Assembly (NCBI RefSeq): GCF_003967555.1
Contig: NZ_BIFS01000002.1
Coordinates: forward strand, 868,001 to 932,000
Origin: Dictyobacter kobayashii
Lineage (GTDB): Bacteria > Chloroflexota > Ktedonobacteria > Ktedonobacterales > Ktedonobacteraceae
Direction of reading: 5' to 3'
DNA: 64,000 nt
The translations under genes were made by a program, and so were the position numbers. Every line of letters begins with the position of its first letter. Position 1 is the first letter of the stretch. The notes beneath the pieces are model-generated. The model was not told the origin of the DNA. It saw only the letters and a program-made list of their open reading frames with translations, and did not search any database. This document shows positions 35,882 through 44,219 of this stretch, piece by piece.

Positions 35882-36919
35882 TTAGTCCCAGGCGTCTCCC
35901 AGGCGCGCCAGGCGCTCCCGATATTCAATACGTTCAAGCCACTCAGCTGGCCAGGCAGCCAGACCTAGATGCGCACCCGCAAAAGCACCCGTCAGGCAAG
36001 CAATCGAGTCAGAGTCACCCGAACTTACAGCGGCACGTTGAATAGCTGAGATAGGGTCTTCAGGATACATCAAGAAGCAATACAGGCCGGTAGCTAAAGC
36101 TTCTTCGGCAATCCAACCAGCACCAGTAGCCAGACAAGGATCTCCCTGGCGATCTATCTGTTGCATAGCATAGTGCAAACGCTCCAAAGCAATCAGGCAT
36201 TCATCCCACCCACGCTCAATAAAGTTGGCGGGCGACGAAGCTGCTGGACGATGCCAGAGCGGTCCCAGCCAATCGGCATGATAAATTGAGCGCTGGCTAT
36301 GAGCATAATCGATCAAACGTTCAGGCAAATCCGCTGGTTCGCCGCCTGCTACCAGGTCAGCAACGACATAAGCTGTAAGATCAGCCGCCGCCAGACCAGT
36401 TGGATGGCCATGGGTCAGGGCCGCTTGAAATTGCGCGATAGCGGCCCGACTCTGAGCCGTCACCCCGCTGTTGCTAGCCGTCAACAACCCTACTGGTGCT
36501 ACACGCATATTTGCGCCGCAACCCTTAGAATGATTAATCGTAGCTTTATACCATGGTAAGCCGCAAGCCAGGTACTCGCAGGCGTGGATACAGGTCATGC
36601 CTGGAGCACGATTATTCTCTGGACTTTCATTCCAGGCAATAAACGCATCCCGCAGAGGATCTTCCAGGGTCTTAGCAGTATATGGTTGCTCCGCTTGCAG
36701 CAGGGCCTCTCCCACAGCCAATGTCATCTGCGTATCATCGGTCACGCGGGCAGGAGAACTCTGGGCCAACTCACGAGGTCCTACGGGTGGATAGCGGTGG
36801 AGAATTTCGTCAACGGAAAGGAATTCAGTGTCGGCACCCAAAGCGTCTCCATAAGCCAATCCAAAGAGGCATCCTGATGCGCGTTGTGTGCGAAGGCTTC
36901 TATCGATAGAATTTTGCAT
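35882..36919 (-). CDS. ADP-ribosylglycohydrolase family protein
   Basis: Soluble all-helical ARH/DraG-type hydrolase (345 aa). GCLFGLAYGDALGADTEFL opens the fold, VTDDTQMTL (Thr60, Asp61, Asp62) holds the first magnesium ligands and SSGDSDSIACLTGAFAGA near residue 300 the second set (DxDS). These metal residues are all intact, so an active hydrolase removing ADP-ribose from protein or small acceptors is likely. No DraT-like transferase is next to it. It is convergent with the SDR gene, 64 bases apart. Confidence 0.92.
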   Translation of the reverse strand: MQNSIDRSLRTQRASGCLFGLAYGDALGADTEFLSVDEILHRYPPVGPRELAQSSPARVTDDTQMTLAVGEALLQAEQPYTAKTLEDPLRDAFIAWNESPENNRAPGMTCIHACEYLACGLPWYKATINHSKGCGANMRVAPVGLLTASNSGVTAQSRAAIAQFQAALTHGHPTGLAAADLTAYVVADLVAGGEPADLPERLIDYAHSQRSIYHADWLGPLWHRPAASSPANFIERGWDECLIALERLHYAMQQIDRQGDPCLATGAGWIAEEALATGLYCFLMYPEDPISAIQRAAVSSGDSDSIACLTGAFAGAHLGLAAWPAEWLERIEYRERLARLGDAWD

Positions 36920-37174
36920 ATATGTACATACTCTCTGACTTTAAACATAGCAAAGATGATAGAATGACTCTAATATATCATAGTAAGAATTACATTGTAT
37001 AGAGGATCTCAAGCGCTGCCTGCGGCGTCGATCAAATAAGTAAGGGAGGGGCGATGGCCATGGGACTGCCGTCCCCCGGCACCCCCTGCTTCGATACGCA
37101 TACATAGAATGTGCCAGACTCTCATCTGGACGCTTGAGCGCTCCCACCCGGGCGTCCGCATGCGCGGCCGCGCT

Positions 37175-37680
37175 GGTTTTCTAAGTTGATGCAACAGGGG
37201 CGCGGATGCGCCCCTGTTGCATCAACTTAGAAAACCGCTTTCTCAGCACCGCAGGTACTCATGAGTATTCTTGGGTGGTGCGAAAAAAGGCGTGCATGCG
37301 CCCCTGTTGCACTAACTTAGAAAACCGCTTTCTCAGCACCGCAGGTACTCATGAGTATTCTTGGGTGGTGCGAAAAAGGGCGTGCATGCGCCCCTGTTGC
37401 ACTAACTTAGAAAACCGCTTTCTCAGCACCGCAGGTACTCATGAGTATTCTTGGGTGGTGCGAAAAAGGGCGTGCATGCGCCCCTGTTGCATCAACTTAG
37501 AAAACCGCTTTCTCAGCACCGCAGGTACTCATGAGTATTCTTGGGTGGTGCGAAAAGGGCGCCCAGCGCCCCTGTTGCATCAACTTAGAAAACCGCTTTC
37601 TCAGCACCGCAGGTACTCATGAGTATTCTTGGGTGGTGCGAAAAGGGCGCCCAGCGCCCTTTTCGCACCACCCAAGAATA
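37175..37680. repeat. Tandem array of 90-bp units bounded by perfect palindromes
   Basis: Five units start at 37210, 37300, 37390, 37480 and 37568 (period 90, last 88). Each unit is the right arm of a left palindrome (GCGCCCCTGTTGCAT...), a 30-base spacer with GCAGGTACTCATGAG, and the left arm of a right palindrome (TATTCTTGGGTGGTGCG...). The array starts in a full palindrome (29-base arms, 37175-37203 and 37208-37236) and ends in another (27-base arms, 37624-37650 and 37654-37680). The open frames through it are by-products of the period. 36920-37174 and 37704-37853 show no gene. Confidence 0.9.
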
Positions 37681-37703
37681 AAAGCTCGGGCGCGTATGCG
37701 CAC
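37654..37703 (-). repeat. Palindromic element, family B copy 5 head
   Basis: The reversed head motif CGGGCGCGTATGCGCAC (37687-37703) directly follows the right palindrome of the 90-bp array, so the array is an expanded family B element. Confidence 0.65.
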
Positions 37704-37868
37704 GTCCGCGCGAGAGTGATAGTAGACATTGTATACATGATGGACAGGAGTTTTATTCTAAACTCCTGTAATTGTAATCTACCCAGAATCGTGTATAGTA
37801 AGGGTAGAGGTTGACCCACCTTGAGCGGCTCACCTTTTTAGTGTGAAAAGTATATGAGGAGAAACCGT

Positions 37869-38633
37869 TTGCAGCTCAGAATTTACTTTAATCCGGCCGA
37901 ACTTAGCTTTGTTGAGCCGTCAGTTGATGATGTTTATATTGTAATTGATGTAATGCGTGCAACTACAACGATGACCGTTATGTTTGAACAAGGCGCCCGG
38001 CAGGTTTTGGCCGCCCAAACACTTGAGCAGGCTCTGGAGGCCGGACGCAAAGTGCCGGGTCGAATCTTGTGTGGGGAACGTCATACCGAAACCCCTGCTG
38101 GCTTTGATTATGGGAATTCGCCAGCCCAGTTTGCAGGGATGGATCTCAGTAATCGTGAGCTTGTTCTTACTACCAGCAATGGTACCCGTGCCTTGTTCGC
38201 TTGCCCCGAAAAAAGTGTACGCCTGGCTGGTTGTTTCTATAATGGAGTTGCTGCTGTCAGCCAGGCGTTGGAGATGGCCCAGGAGCGCCAATGCGATATC
38301 GCCATCATCTGCGCAGCCGAATATGGCTACTTTGCTCTGGAAGATGCTGCCTGTGCAGGCTACCTGGCCCAGGAACTACTACACCAATATCCTGATATCA
38401 ACATTCATGATAGCGTCCACGGTGCCATCACCATTTACGAAAACTACCCTCCCGCCATGCTGCTTGAGAAAGCTCAATCCTCGCGCGATCTGCTCGCCAT
38501 TGGACAACAAAAGGACCTGGAATACTGTCTCGCCAGGAATCAGAGTACCTGCGTTCCTATGGTCACGGGTGTGGAACATGAAACGGGTCTCCTCCAGCTC
38601 GCCTATCCAGCATCCCAGCTTGTCGAAATTTAA
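37869..38633 (+). CDS. comB: 2-phosphosulfolactate phosphatase (ComB-like)
   Basis: ComB family phosphatase (254 aa). Family motifs: VIDVMRATTTM near residue 25, ILCGERHTETPAGFDYGNSP, LVLTTSNGTRAL and CAAEYGYFALEDAACAGYLA, covering the whole fold. ComB makes sulfolactate in coenzyme M synthesis in methanogens; bacterial members are common outside that pathway and their role is less clear. The start is a TTG at 37869: AGGAG at 37857-37861 stands seven bases before it, whereas the ATG at 37854 overlaps that site. It precedes the FGGY kinase by 110 bases on the same strand. Confidence 0.88.
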   Translation: MQLRIYFNPAELSFVEPSVDDVYIVIDVMRATTTMTVMFEQGARQVLAAQTLEQALEAGRKVPGRILCGERHTETPAGFDYGNSPAQFAGMDLSNRELVLTTSNGTRALFACPEKSVRLAGCFYNGVAAVSQALEMAQERQCDIAIICAAEYGYFALEDAACAGYLAQELLHQYPDINIHDSVHGAITIYENYPPAMLLEKAQSSRDLLAIGQQKDLEYCLARNQSTCVPMVTGVEHETGLLQLAYPASQLVEI

Positions 38634-38743
38634 GCCATCTATAGGAGAGCGCTCAGCAGGGTTCTACACATAGCAGGCTAGAGCCACAAAGAGGTAAAAT
38701 TGTGTAGGATCTTTTTTACACTGATAAATCAGATGGAGGAACT

Positions 38744-40228
38744 ATGAGCGCATTACTACTCGGCATAGACATTGGCACCTCCAGTACAAAGGGTGTACTG
38801 GCTCGATCCGATGGAGCAATTGTAGCCACTAGCGAGCGGGCTCATCCTCTCTCACTCCCCCGCCCTGGCTGGGCTGAACACGATGCAGAAACGATCTGGT
38901 GGCAAGATTTTATAGCGATCTGCCAGGAATTGCTCCCTCAAGCACCTGATGGGATCGCCGCCCTCTGTGTCAGCGGAATAGGGGCATGCTTGCAGGTAGC
39001 GGACAAAGATGGTATGCCACTGCGACCAGCCATCCTTTATGGCATCGATACCCGGGCCACGCAAGAGATTGCCGATTTAAGCGAACGCTACGGTACCGAG
39101 ACTATTTTAGAGCGCTGTGGCTCGCCACTGACTACGCAGGCCATTGGTCCCAAGCTCCTCTGGCTGCAACGCCATGAAACAGAAATATGGCAAAAAACAC
39201 ACTATATGTTGATGGCCAGTTCATTTATCGTGCTGCGCCTGACCGGTGAATATATTTTAGATCATCATTCAGCCAGCCAATGCGATCCACTTTACAATCT
39301 TAAGCAGCAGCGTTGGATTCCCGAATGGGCGCAGGAGATCGCGCCGGGACTGCAATTACCGCGCTTGCTATGGCCAGCAGAAATCGCAGGCACGGTTAGC
39401 AGGAGCGCGGCCAAAGTTACGGGCATTCCCGAGGGAACGCCGGTCGCGGCAGGAACAATCGATGCCTGGGCCGAGGCAGCCAGCGCGGGGGTGCGAGAGC
39501 CCGGTGATCTGATGATCATGTACGGAACCACAATGTTCTTTGTAGAAATACTGCAAGAACTACATCCTACTTCATCCCTCTGGGGTACGGCCGGCATTTT
39601 TCCCGGTACACAAACATTAGCCGCCGGTATGGCAACCTCGGGTGCATTGACTGGCTGGTTTCGCCAGCTAGTCAACGATCTTCCCTACGAACAGCTTTTA
39701 AAAGAGGCGGCCGTGGTCAAACCCGGCTCGGATGGCCTGGTTATTCTCCCTTATTTCGCGGGTGAGCGCACCCCTATCTTTGATCCACAGGCACGTGGAG
39801 TCATCAGCGGGCTCACTTTAAGCCATGGCAGGGGACATATCTATCGTGCCTTGCTGGAGGCCACTGCCTATGGTGTGCGTCATATATTAGAAACCATGGC
39901 AGAAGCCGGTAGCGGAGGAAAGCGCATAGTAGCCGTTGGAGGCGGTACCAGGGGCGGCTTATGGACCCAGATTGTCTCAGATATCACTGGCCGTACCCAG
40001 GAATTACCAGAGCAAACCATCGGCGCCAGCTATGGCGATGCCTGGCTGGCTGCCATTGCAGTGGGGCTGGCAAGCGAAAAGCAGACATGGAACAAGCGAG
40101 CGGCCATTGTGCAGCCTGATCCTCAAACACAAGCTACCTACCAGCAACTCTACAGTATCTATAGAGAGCTTTATCCAGCCACCCTCAAACAGGTTCACCA
40201 GTTAGCGAACCTGCAAGAAAAAAGTTAA
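38744..40228 (+). CDS. FGGY-family carbohydrate kinase (xylulokinase-like)
   Basis: Sugar kinase of 494 aa with both FGGY domains. Domain I starts LLLGIDIGTSSTKGVL (phosphate loop) and contains PRPGWAEHDAETIWW; the catalytic Asp is in AAGTIDAWAEAAS near residue 240; domain II has MYGTTMFF and the FGGY C-signature region VVGGGTRGGLWTQIVSDITG. This is closest to the xylulokinase/unknown-FGGY group, where the sugar is a ketopentose or polyol. GGAGG is seven bases before the ATG. No isomerase or transporter is nearby, so the substrate is open. A strong terminator follows. Confidence 0.9.
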   Translation: MSALLLGIDIGTSSTKGVLARSDGAIVATSERAHPLSLPRPGWAEHDAETIWWQDFIAICQELLPQAPDGIAALCVSGIGACLQVADKDGMPLRPAILYGIDTRATQEIADLSERYGTETILERCGSPLTTQAIGPKLLWLQRHETEIWQKTHYMLMASSFIVLRLTGEYILDHHSASQCDPLYNLKQQRWIPEWAQEIAPGLQLPRLLWPAEIAGTVSRSAAKVTGIPEGTPVAAGTIDAWAEAASAGVREPGDLMIMYGTTMFFVEILQELHPTSSLWGTAGIFPGTQTLAAGMATSGALTGWFRQLVNDLPYEQLLKEAAVVKPGSDGLVILPYFAGERTPIFDPQARGVISGLTLSHGRGHIYRALLEATAYGVRHILETMAEAGSGGKRIVAVGGGTRGGLWTQIVSDITGRTQELPEQTIGASYGDAWLAAIAVGLASEKQTWNKRAAIVQPDPQTQATYQQLYSIYRELYPATLKQVHQLANLQEKS

Positions 40229-40246
40229 ATATATAACCTTTGCTTT

Positions 40247-40295
40247 AACACTTCTAGTTTATGCGATGCTGCCTATGTCATAAACTAGAAGTGTT
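40247..40295 (+). terminator. Terminator hairpin after FGGY kinase
   Basis: Perfect 17-base arms AACACTTCTAGTTTATG and complement, 18 bases after the stop. Confidence 0.75.
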
Positions 40296-40371
40296 GAAAT
40301 CCAAATAACCTTCATCCCCCTGTTAGTAGCATGTTTTAGCGCAAAGATGTGGTATACTGCTGTCAATAAAA

Positions 40372-40422
40372 CTCAATATCAGTAAACCGTAAAAGATAGG
40401 ATCCAGCTATCCGCATATTGAG
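40372..40422 (+). promoter_or_regulatory. Structured leader before methionine/folate gene
   Basis: CTCAATAT (40372-40379) pairs with ATATTGAG (40415-40422), enclosing a GATAG/CTATC hairpin. A TATACT hexamer lies 15 bases upstream (40353). It does not match the SAM-I, SAM-II or THF riboswitch patterns I know, so it is only a candidate regulatory structure. Confidence 0.35.
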
Positions 40423-40499
40423 ATTATTATTCTTCGTGAGATAACCAAATTTTGGGATATCAGCACACGTTCCATTGCTAAGAAAGCGCCATATTAACA

Positions 40500-42404
40500 A
40501 TGAAAAGACACAATCCATTTCTAGAACGATTACGCAATGGTCCATTATTATGTGATGGAGGAATGGGAACAGAGCTCTATGCTCGCGGGATCTCCTATGA
40601 ACGGTGCTTTGAGCACCTGAATCTCACGAATCCTGAGCTCATTAAGTCCATTCACCTGGATTATGTGGCGGCCGGTGCCCAGATTATTGAAACGAATACC
40701 TTTGGCGCCAATCGCTATCGGCTCGCCGAGCATGGCCTGGAGAACCAGGTGGTAGAGATCAATCGGGCAGGCGCAAAAATTGCCCGTGATGTGCGCGATT
40801 TAAGCGAGCAGCCGATTTTCCTGGCGGGAAATATTGGTCCGCTGGGTAGCCCCCTGGCTCCGATTGGCAATATTCAACCTGCCGATGCGCGCGCCGCCTT
40901 TGCCGAACAGACTGAAGCCCTGCTACAAAGCGGCGTAGATCTTCTGATCATCGAAACGATGTCGGACCTGGCCGAGATGCGCGAGGCACTGATGGCGGTA
41001 CGCAGCGTCACAGATCTTCCCGTAGTCGCCTTGATGACGTTTGGCGAAGATGGCACCATTATCAGCGGTGAAGATGCGCATGCGGTAGCCAGCACATTGC
41101 GTGATCTAGGCGCCAACGTCTTTGGCGTCAACTGCGCCCTGGGTCCAGCCAGCATGTTCGATGTCGCCAAAAGCATGTGCAAGTATAGTACAGAAGATTT
41201 CTTTGTCGCCGTGCAGCCTAACGCGGGTCTACCCAGGCGTGTGGGGAACAGATTTATTTATGTGGCCACCCCCGAATACTTTGCCGAGTACACACGACGC
41301 TTCCTGGGTATTGGTATACGCCTGATCGGCGGCTGCTGTGGCACCACACCCAGACATATCGCCGCCATGCATGAGGTATTGAGTGAGTTAGCCCCAACGA
41401 TCTCCCCTGAAGCCGATGCGCAGTCGAACACAACCACATTAGAAGCCCTGCGCGAACGCATGCAAGAGAATGCGGCCCAAAATACGGAAGAACAACCGGT
41501 TACCCAGCTGGCCGCACGGCTGCAAGAAGGTCGCTTCGTCATCAGCATTGAGATGAGCCCACCCCGAAGCGTCAAATTTACGCGTTTCCTGCAAAACGCC
41601 ACCTTCATCCATGAGAGCGGGGCCGATACGATTAATATCACAGACAATGCCATGGCTCGCGTACGAATGAATAATGTGGCGGCGGCACGCTTAATCCAGC
41701 ACAACGTGGGCATTGAGACCATTGTCCACTTCACCCCACGTGACCGCAACTTGATGGCGGTACAGAGCGATGTTATCGGAGCCTATGCGACTGAGATCCG
41801 CAACATCCTGGCCGTCACCGGCGATCCACCCAGTCATGGTGACTTCCCCAACTCCACAGGTATCTGGGATGTCGATAGCATCGGCCTGATCTCTATATTG
41901 AATAACTTGAATAAAGGACTCGACGGCAATCGTCGCAAGCTGGCCGCCTCAACATCATTCTTTATTGGTTGTGCCGCCAATCCGGCTGCTACCGATCTAG
42001 AACTAGAGTTGGAGCGCCTGCAACGCAAAATCACAGGCGGGGCCCAATATATCATGACCCAACCAGTCTTTGATGCAGGCACCTTCATGCATTTCATCAA
42101 CAAATACCAGGATCTTTATGGGGAGATTTCAATTCCAATCCTGGTAGGCTTGCAACCATTGCACTCTTACCAGCAAGCAGAGAAATTCCATAACGAAGTG
42201 CCTGGGATTGTTATTCCTGAAGAGATTCGCAATCGCCTGCGCCAGGCGGGCGAGGCTGGTGGTGCCGTTGGATTAGAGATCATCAAAGAGCTCTTTGATA
42301 AGCTACAACCAGTTGTTCAGGGCGCCTATATCATGCCGCTGGACCGCTTTGAATTAATCAGCGAGCTTATCCCTTATATCCGCCAACGCACCACGCGGCA
42401 ATAA
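40500..42404 (+). CDS. Bifunctional homocysteine S-methyltransferase / methylenetetrahydrofolate reductase
   Basis: Fusion of 634 aa. Residues 1-300 are a homocysteine methyltransferase barrel: LLCDGGMGTELYARG at the start and the zinc ligands Cys212 (GVNCALGP) and Cys279-Cys280 (IGGCCGTTPRHI). Residues about 335-634 are a MetF-type reductase: FVISIEMSPPRSVKF, ITDNAMARVRM, NILAVTGDPP (FAD site) and QYIMTQPVFDAG. It would reduce 5,10-methylene-THF and pass a methyl group to homocysteine, as in Bacillus YitJ, without a cobalamin domain. The ribosome site is weak (GAAAG far upstream). A possible leader structure lies 80 bases ahead. Confidence 0.95.
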   Translation: MKRHNPFLERLRNGPLLCDGGMGTELYARGISYERCFEHLNLTNPELIKSIHLDYVAAGAQIIETNTFGANRYRLAEHGLENQVVEINRAGAKIARDVRDLSEQPIFLAGNIGPLGSPLAPIGNIQPADARAAFAEQTEALLQSGVDLLIIETMSDLAEMREALMAVRSVTDLPVVALMTFGEDGTIISGEDAHAVASTLRDLGANVFGVNCALGPASMFDVAKSMCKYSTEDFFVAVQPNAGLPRRVGNRFIYVATPEYFAEYTRRFLGIGIRLIGGCCGTTPRHIAAMHEVLSELAPTISPEADAQSNTTTLEALRERMQENAAQNTEEQPVTQLAARLQEGRFVISIEMSPPRSVKFTRFLQNATFIHESGADTINITDNAMARVRMNNVAAARLIQHNVGIETIVHFTPRDRNLMAVQSDVIGAYATEIRNILAVTGDPPSHGDFPNSTGIWDVDSIGLISILNNLNKGLDGNRRKLAASTSFFIGCAANPAATDLELELERLQRKITGGAQYIMTQPVFDAGTFMHFINKYQDLYGEISIPILVGLQPLHSYQQAEKFHNEVPGIVIPEEIRNRLRQAGEAGGAVGLEIIKELFDKLQPVVQGAYIMPLDRFELISELIPYIRQRTTRQ

Positions 42405-42405
42405 A

Positions 42406-42451
42406 AATCACAGGAGCCTGGCTTTAAAAATACTGCCAGGCTCCTGTGATT
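42406..42451 (+). terminator. Terminator hairpin
   Basis: Perfect 17-base arms AATCACAGGAGCCTGGC and complement directly after the stop of the fusion gene; it also faces the convergent GNAT gene. Confidence 0.85.
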
Positions 42452-42483
42452 AAACAAGGCGCGCTAAAAACTATAAGAAGATG

Positions 42484-43008
42484 CTACTCGCCTCGCAGCT
42501 TGCTATACACCATCAGATCGTGCCACGCCCCACCACGCCACTGGGCCTTGCGAATGATGAGTTCGCGCGTAAAGCCGGCCTTTTCCAGGGCACGCTGCTC
42601 AGCAATATTGGTCACATCAGTCGAAGCCTCAACACGCATAATAGGATAGGTCCTGAAGAGATAGTCGGCCAGCAGCCTTTGCGCTTCTACCCCATAGCCT
42701 TTGCCATGATATTCAGCTGCCAGGCTAATGCCGATCGCGAATTGATTACTGCCATCATTAGGACCATAGCGCACATTGCGATAATCGACAGTGCCCACAA
42801 ACTCACCATCCAGATTCTCTACTACCAGCATGCCATGTTTTGAGCTCATAAAGCCACTGAACTCAAACAAACGCTGCAGATGGTTAGCGGGATTTAAGCC
42901 AAAATTGTTATATTCGCCTTCAAAAGCTGGATCATTAGACCGACTATGCATGATATCTAGATCAGCAGCCTTTACTGGCCGCAAGTTTATTTTTTCACCA
43001 TGTATCAT
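42484..43008 (-). CDS. GNAT acetyltransferase 1 (RimJ/RimL type)
   Basis: 174-aa N-acetyltransferase. It opens MIHGEKINLRPVKAADLDIM, typical of RimJ/RimL-like members; the acetyl-CoA loop is AAEYHGKGYGVEAQRLLADY (Q/RxxGxG/A) near residue 110, followed by VMRVEASTDVTNIAEQRALE and the closing GFTREL. It is 64 bases downstream of, and clearly homologous to, the next GNAT (shared ..EGEYNNFGL and YGVEAQ(R/K)LLA..), so the two arose by tandem duplication. Substrate unknown; ribosomal or small-molecule N-acetylation is possible. Confidence 0.9.
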   Translation of the reverse strand: MIHGEKINLRPVKAADLDIMHSRSNDPAFEGEYNNFGLNPANHLQRLFEFSGFMSSKHGMLVVENLDGEFVGTVDYRNVRYGPNDGSNQFAIGISLAAEYHGKGYGVEAQRLLADYLFRTYPIMRVEASTDVTNIAEQRALEKAGFTRELIIRKAQWRGGAWHDLMVYSKLRGE

Positions 43009-43072
43009 TCAACAATATCCTTATCGTCGCTATCCTATAACCTGATCCTTATCGTTGTGGACGAAACTGGCC

Positions 43073-43594
43073 CTATTCACCGCGAAGCCTGCTATAGAGC
43101 ACCATATCGTGCCAATCTCCATTGCGCCACTGGGCTTTGCGCAGCACTCCTTCGCGTGTAAAGCCAGCTTTCATCAGGGCGCGCTGCTCAGCAATATTGG
43201 TGATATCGGTGGTAGCCTCAACGCGCATAACAGGATAGGTCTTAAAGAGGTAAGCGGCCAACAGCTTCTGGGCTTCTACACCATAACCTTTACCACGCTG
43301 CTCTGATAAAAGACTGATCCCAATATTATAGGCAGTACTTGATTCAGGCCCATAGCGAACCGAATGATAGCTGACTGTGCCTATCAATTGGTCGTCGGGG
43401 AGTGTGACAAGAAGGCTGCCAGAATGTGAGTTTAACAACCCATCATCTTCAAAGGCTGTGGCCAGGTGCCGATCGCGCTTCAAACCAAAATTATTGTATT
43501 CACCCTCAAATTCAGGGTCATTGGCATGTTCATGGAGACTATCCAGATCCGAGCGCCGTAACGGACGTAGACAAACTCTATCACCACGTATCAT
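43073..43594 (-). CDS. GNAT acetyltransferase 2 (RimJ/RimL type)
   Basis: 173-aa paralogue of the downstream GNAT. MIRGDRVCLRPLRRSDLDSL, DPEFEGEYNNFGLKRDRHLA and the CoA loop SEQRGKGYGVEAQKLLAAYL are all in register with it, with identity well above half in the C-terminal part (..VMRVEATTDITNIAEQRALM, FTREGVLRKAQWR). AAGGATGAG is seven bases before the ATG. Divergence is mostly in the middle (residues 45-80), where substrate contacts usually lie, so they may act on different acceptors. Both genes are likely co-transcribed. Confidence 0.9.
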   Translation of the reverse strand: MIRGDRVCLRPLRRSDLDSLHEHANDPEFEGEYNNFGLKRDRHLATAFEDDGLLNSHSGSLLVTLPDDQLIGTVSYHSVRYGPESSTAYNIGISLLSEQRGKGYGVEAQKLLAAYLFKTYPVMRVEATTDITNIAEQRALMKAGFTREGVLRKAQWRNGDWHDMVLYSRLRGE

Positions 43595-43680
43595 AATGAT
43601 CTCATCCTTTATAGCTATAGATTAGATTAAATCATCATAAAACATCAAAACACTTCTGTCCACATATTATCGATGTGATG

Positions 43681-44172
43681 TTAAGGATGTACTTGACGGC
43701 CAATGTAACGCTGATAAGCATCTTGAATCAGATGATGGTGCTGTTGATAAGCTTGCAGGGCAGTTGTGCTAGCCAGTGGCATTATATCGCCATCTGGTAG
43801 CTCTAAATGGACCAACGAGTCTGGCTTCCAATAGAGACGATAAAGATCCCCAAAATAGTTTGTAACATAGCCCTTGGATAATGGTTCCAACAAGAAGAGC
43901 TCAAGTTTGACCTGGTTATAGAGTAGAGCTCGTTTGTGATGAAAATGCTTTTCACTCCTCACCACAACCCCAGCAGTTTCTTGTAACCATTTATCGACTA
44001 ATTGAAAATCAGCGGCAGGATAGAGCAGATCGATATCAGCATGAGAACGAGGAGCTGAAAGTTGCCAGAGCTCTTCAGCCCAACCACCAAAGAGATAGGT
44101 GTGTATATCAGACACCTCCAGTTGCCGCATAACGGTACGTACAAATTCGATTGTATTTTGTGCCCTATACAT
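43681..44172 (-). CDS. Nucleotidyltransferase (aminoglycoside adenylyltransferase-like)
   Basis: 163-aa minimal nucleotidyltransferase. HTYLFGGWAEELWQL carries the GG motif and HADIDLLYP the metal-binding DxD, followed by a third carboxylate in KLELFLLEP; this is the layout of the lincosamide/ANT(2'') nucleotidyltransferase group, which AMPylates drugs, though many members are of unknown role. The start at 44172 is set by GGAAAGG; an upstream in-frame ATG at 44193 overlaps that site. It lies 26 bases after the PHP gene stop, same strand, so the pair may be one transcript. Confidence 0.8.
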   Translation of the reverse strand: MYRAQNTIEFVRTVMRQLEVSDIHTYLFGGWAEELWQLSAPRSHADIDLLYPAADFQLVDKWLQETAGVVVRSEKHFHHKRALLYNQVKLELFLLEPLSKGYVTNYFGDLYRLYWKPDSLVHLELPDGDIMPLASTTALQAYQQHHHLIQDAYQRYIGRQVHP

Positions 44173-44219
44173 CACAAATACCTTTCCAATCACAGATCAT
44201 TGCTAGAATAATATGAGGA

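Noticed and set aside
37206..37719. Cys/Arg-rich repeat protein read through the 90-bp array
   Set aside because: The 90-bp period keeps one frame open by chance; the sequence is made of palindrome arms and no start signal is present.
40372..40500. SAM-I or THF riboswitch before the HMT/MTHFR gene
   Set aside because: The conserved core sequences of these classes are not present; only an unclassified stem remains.
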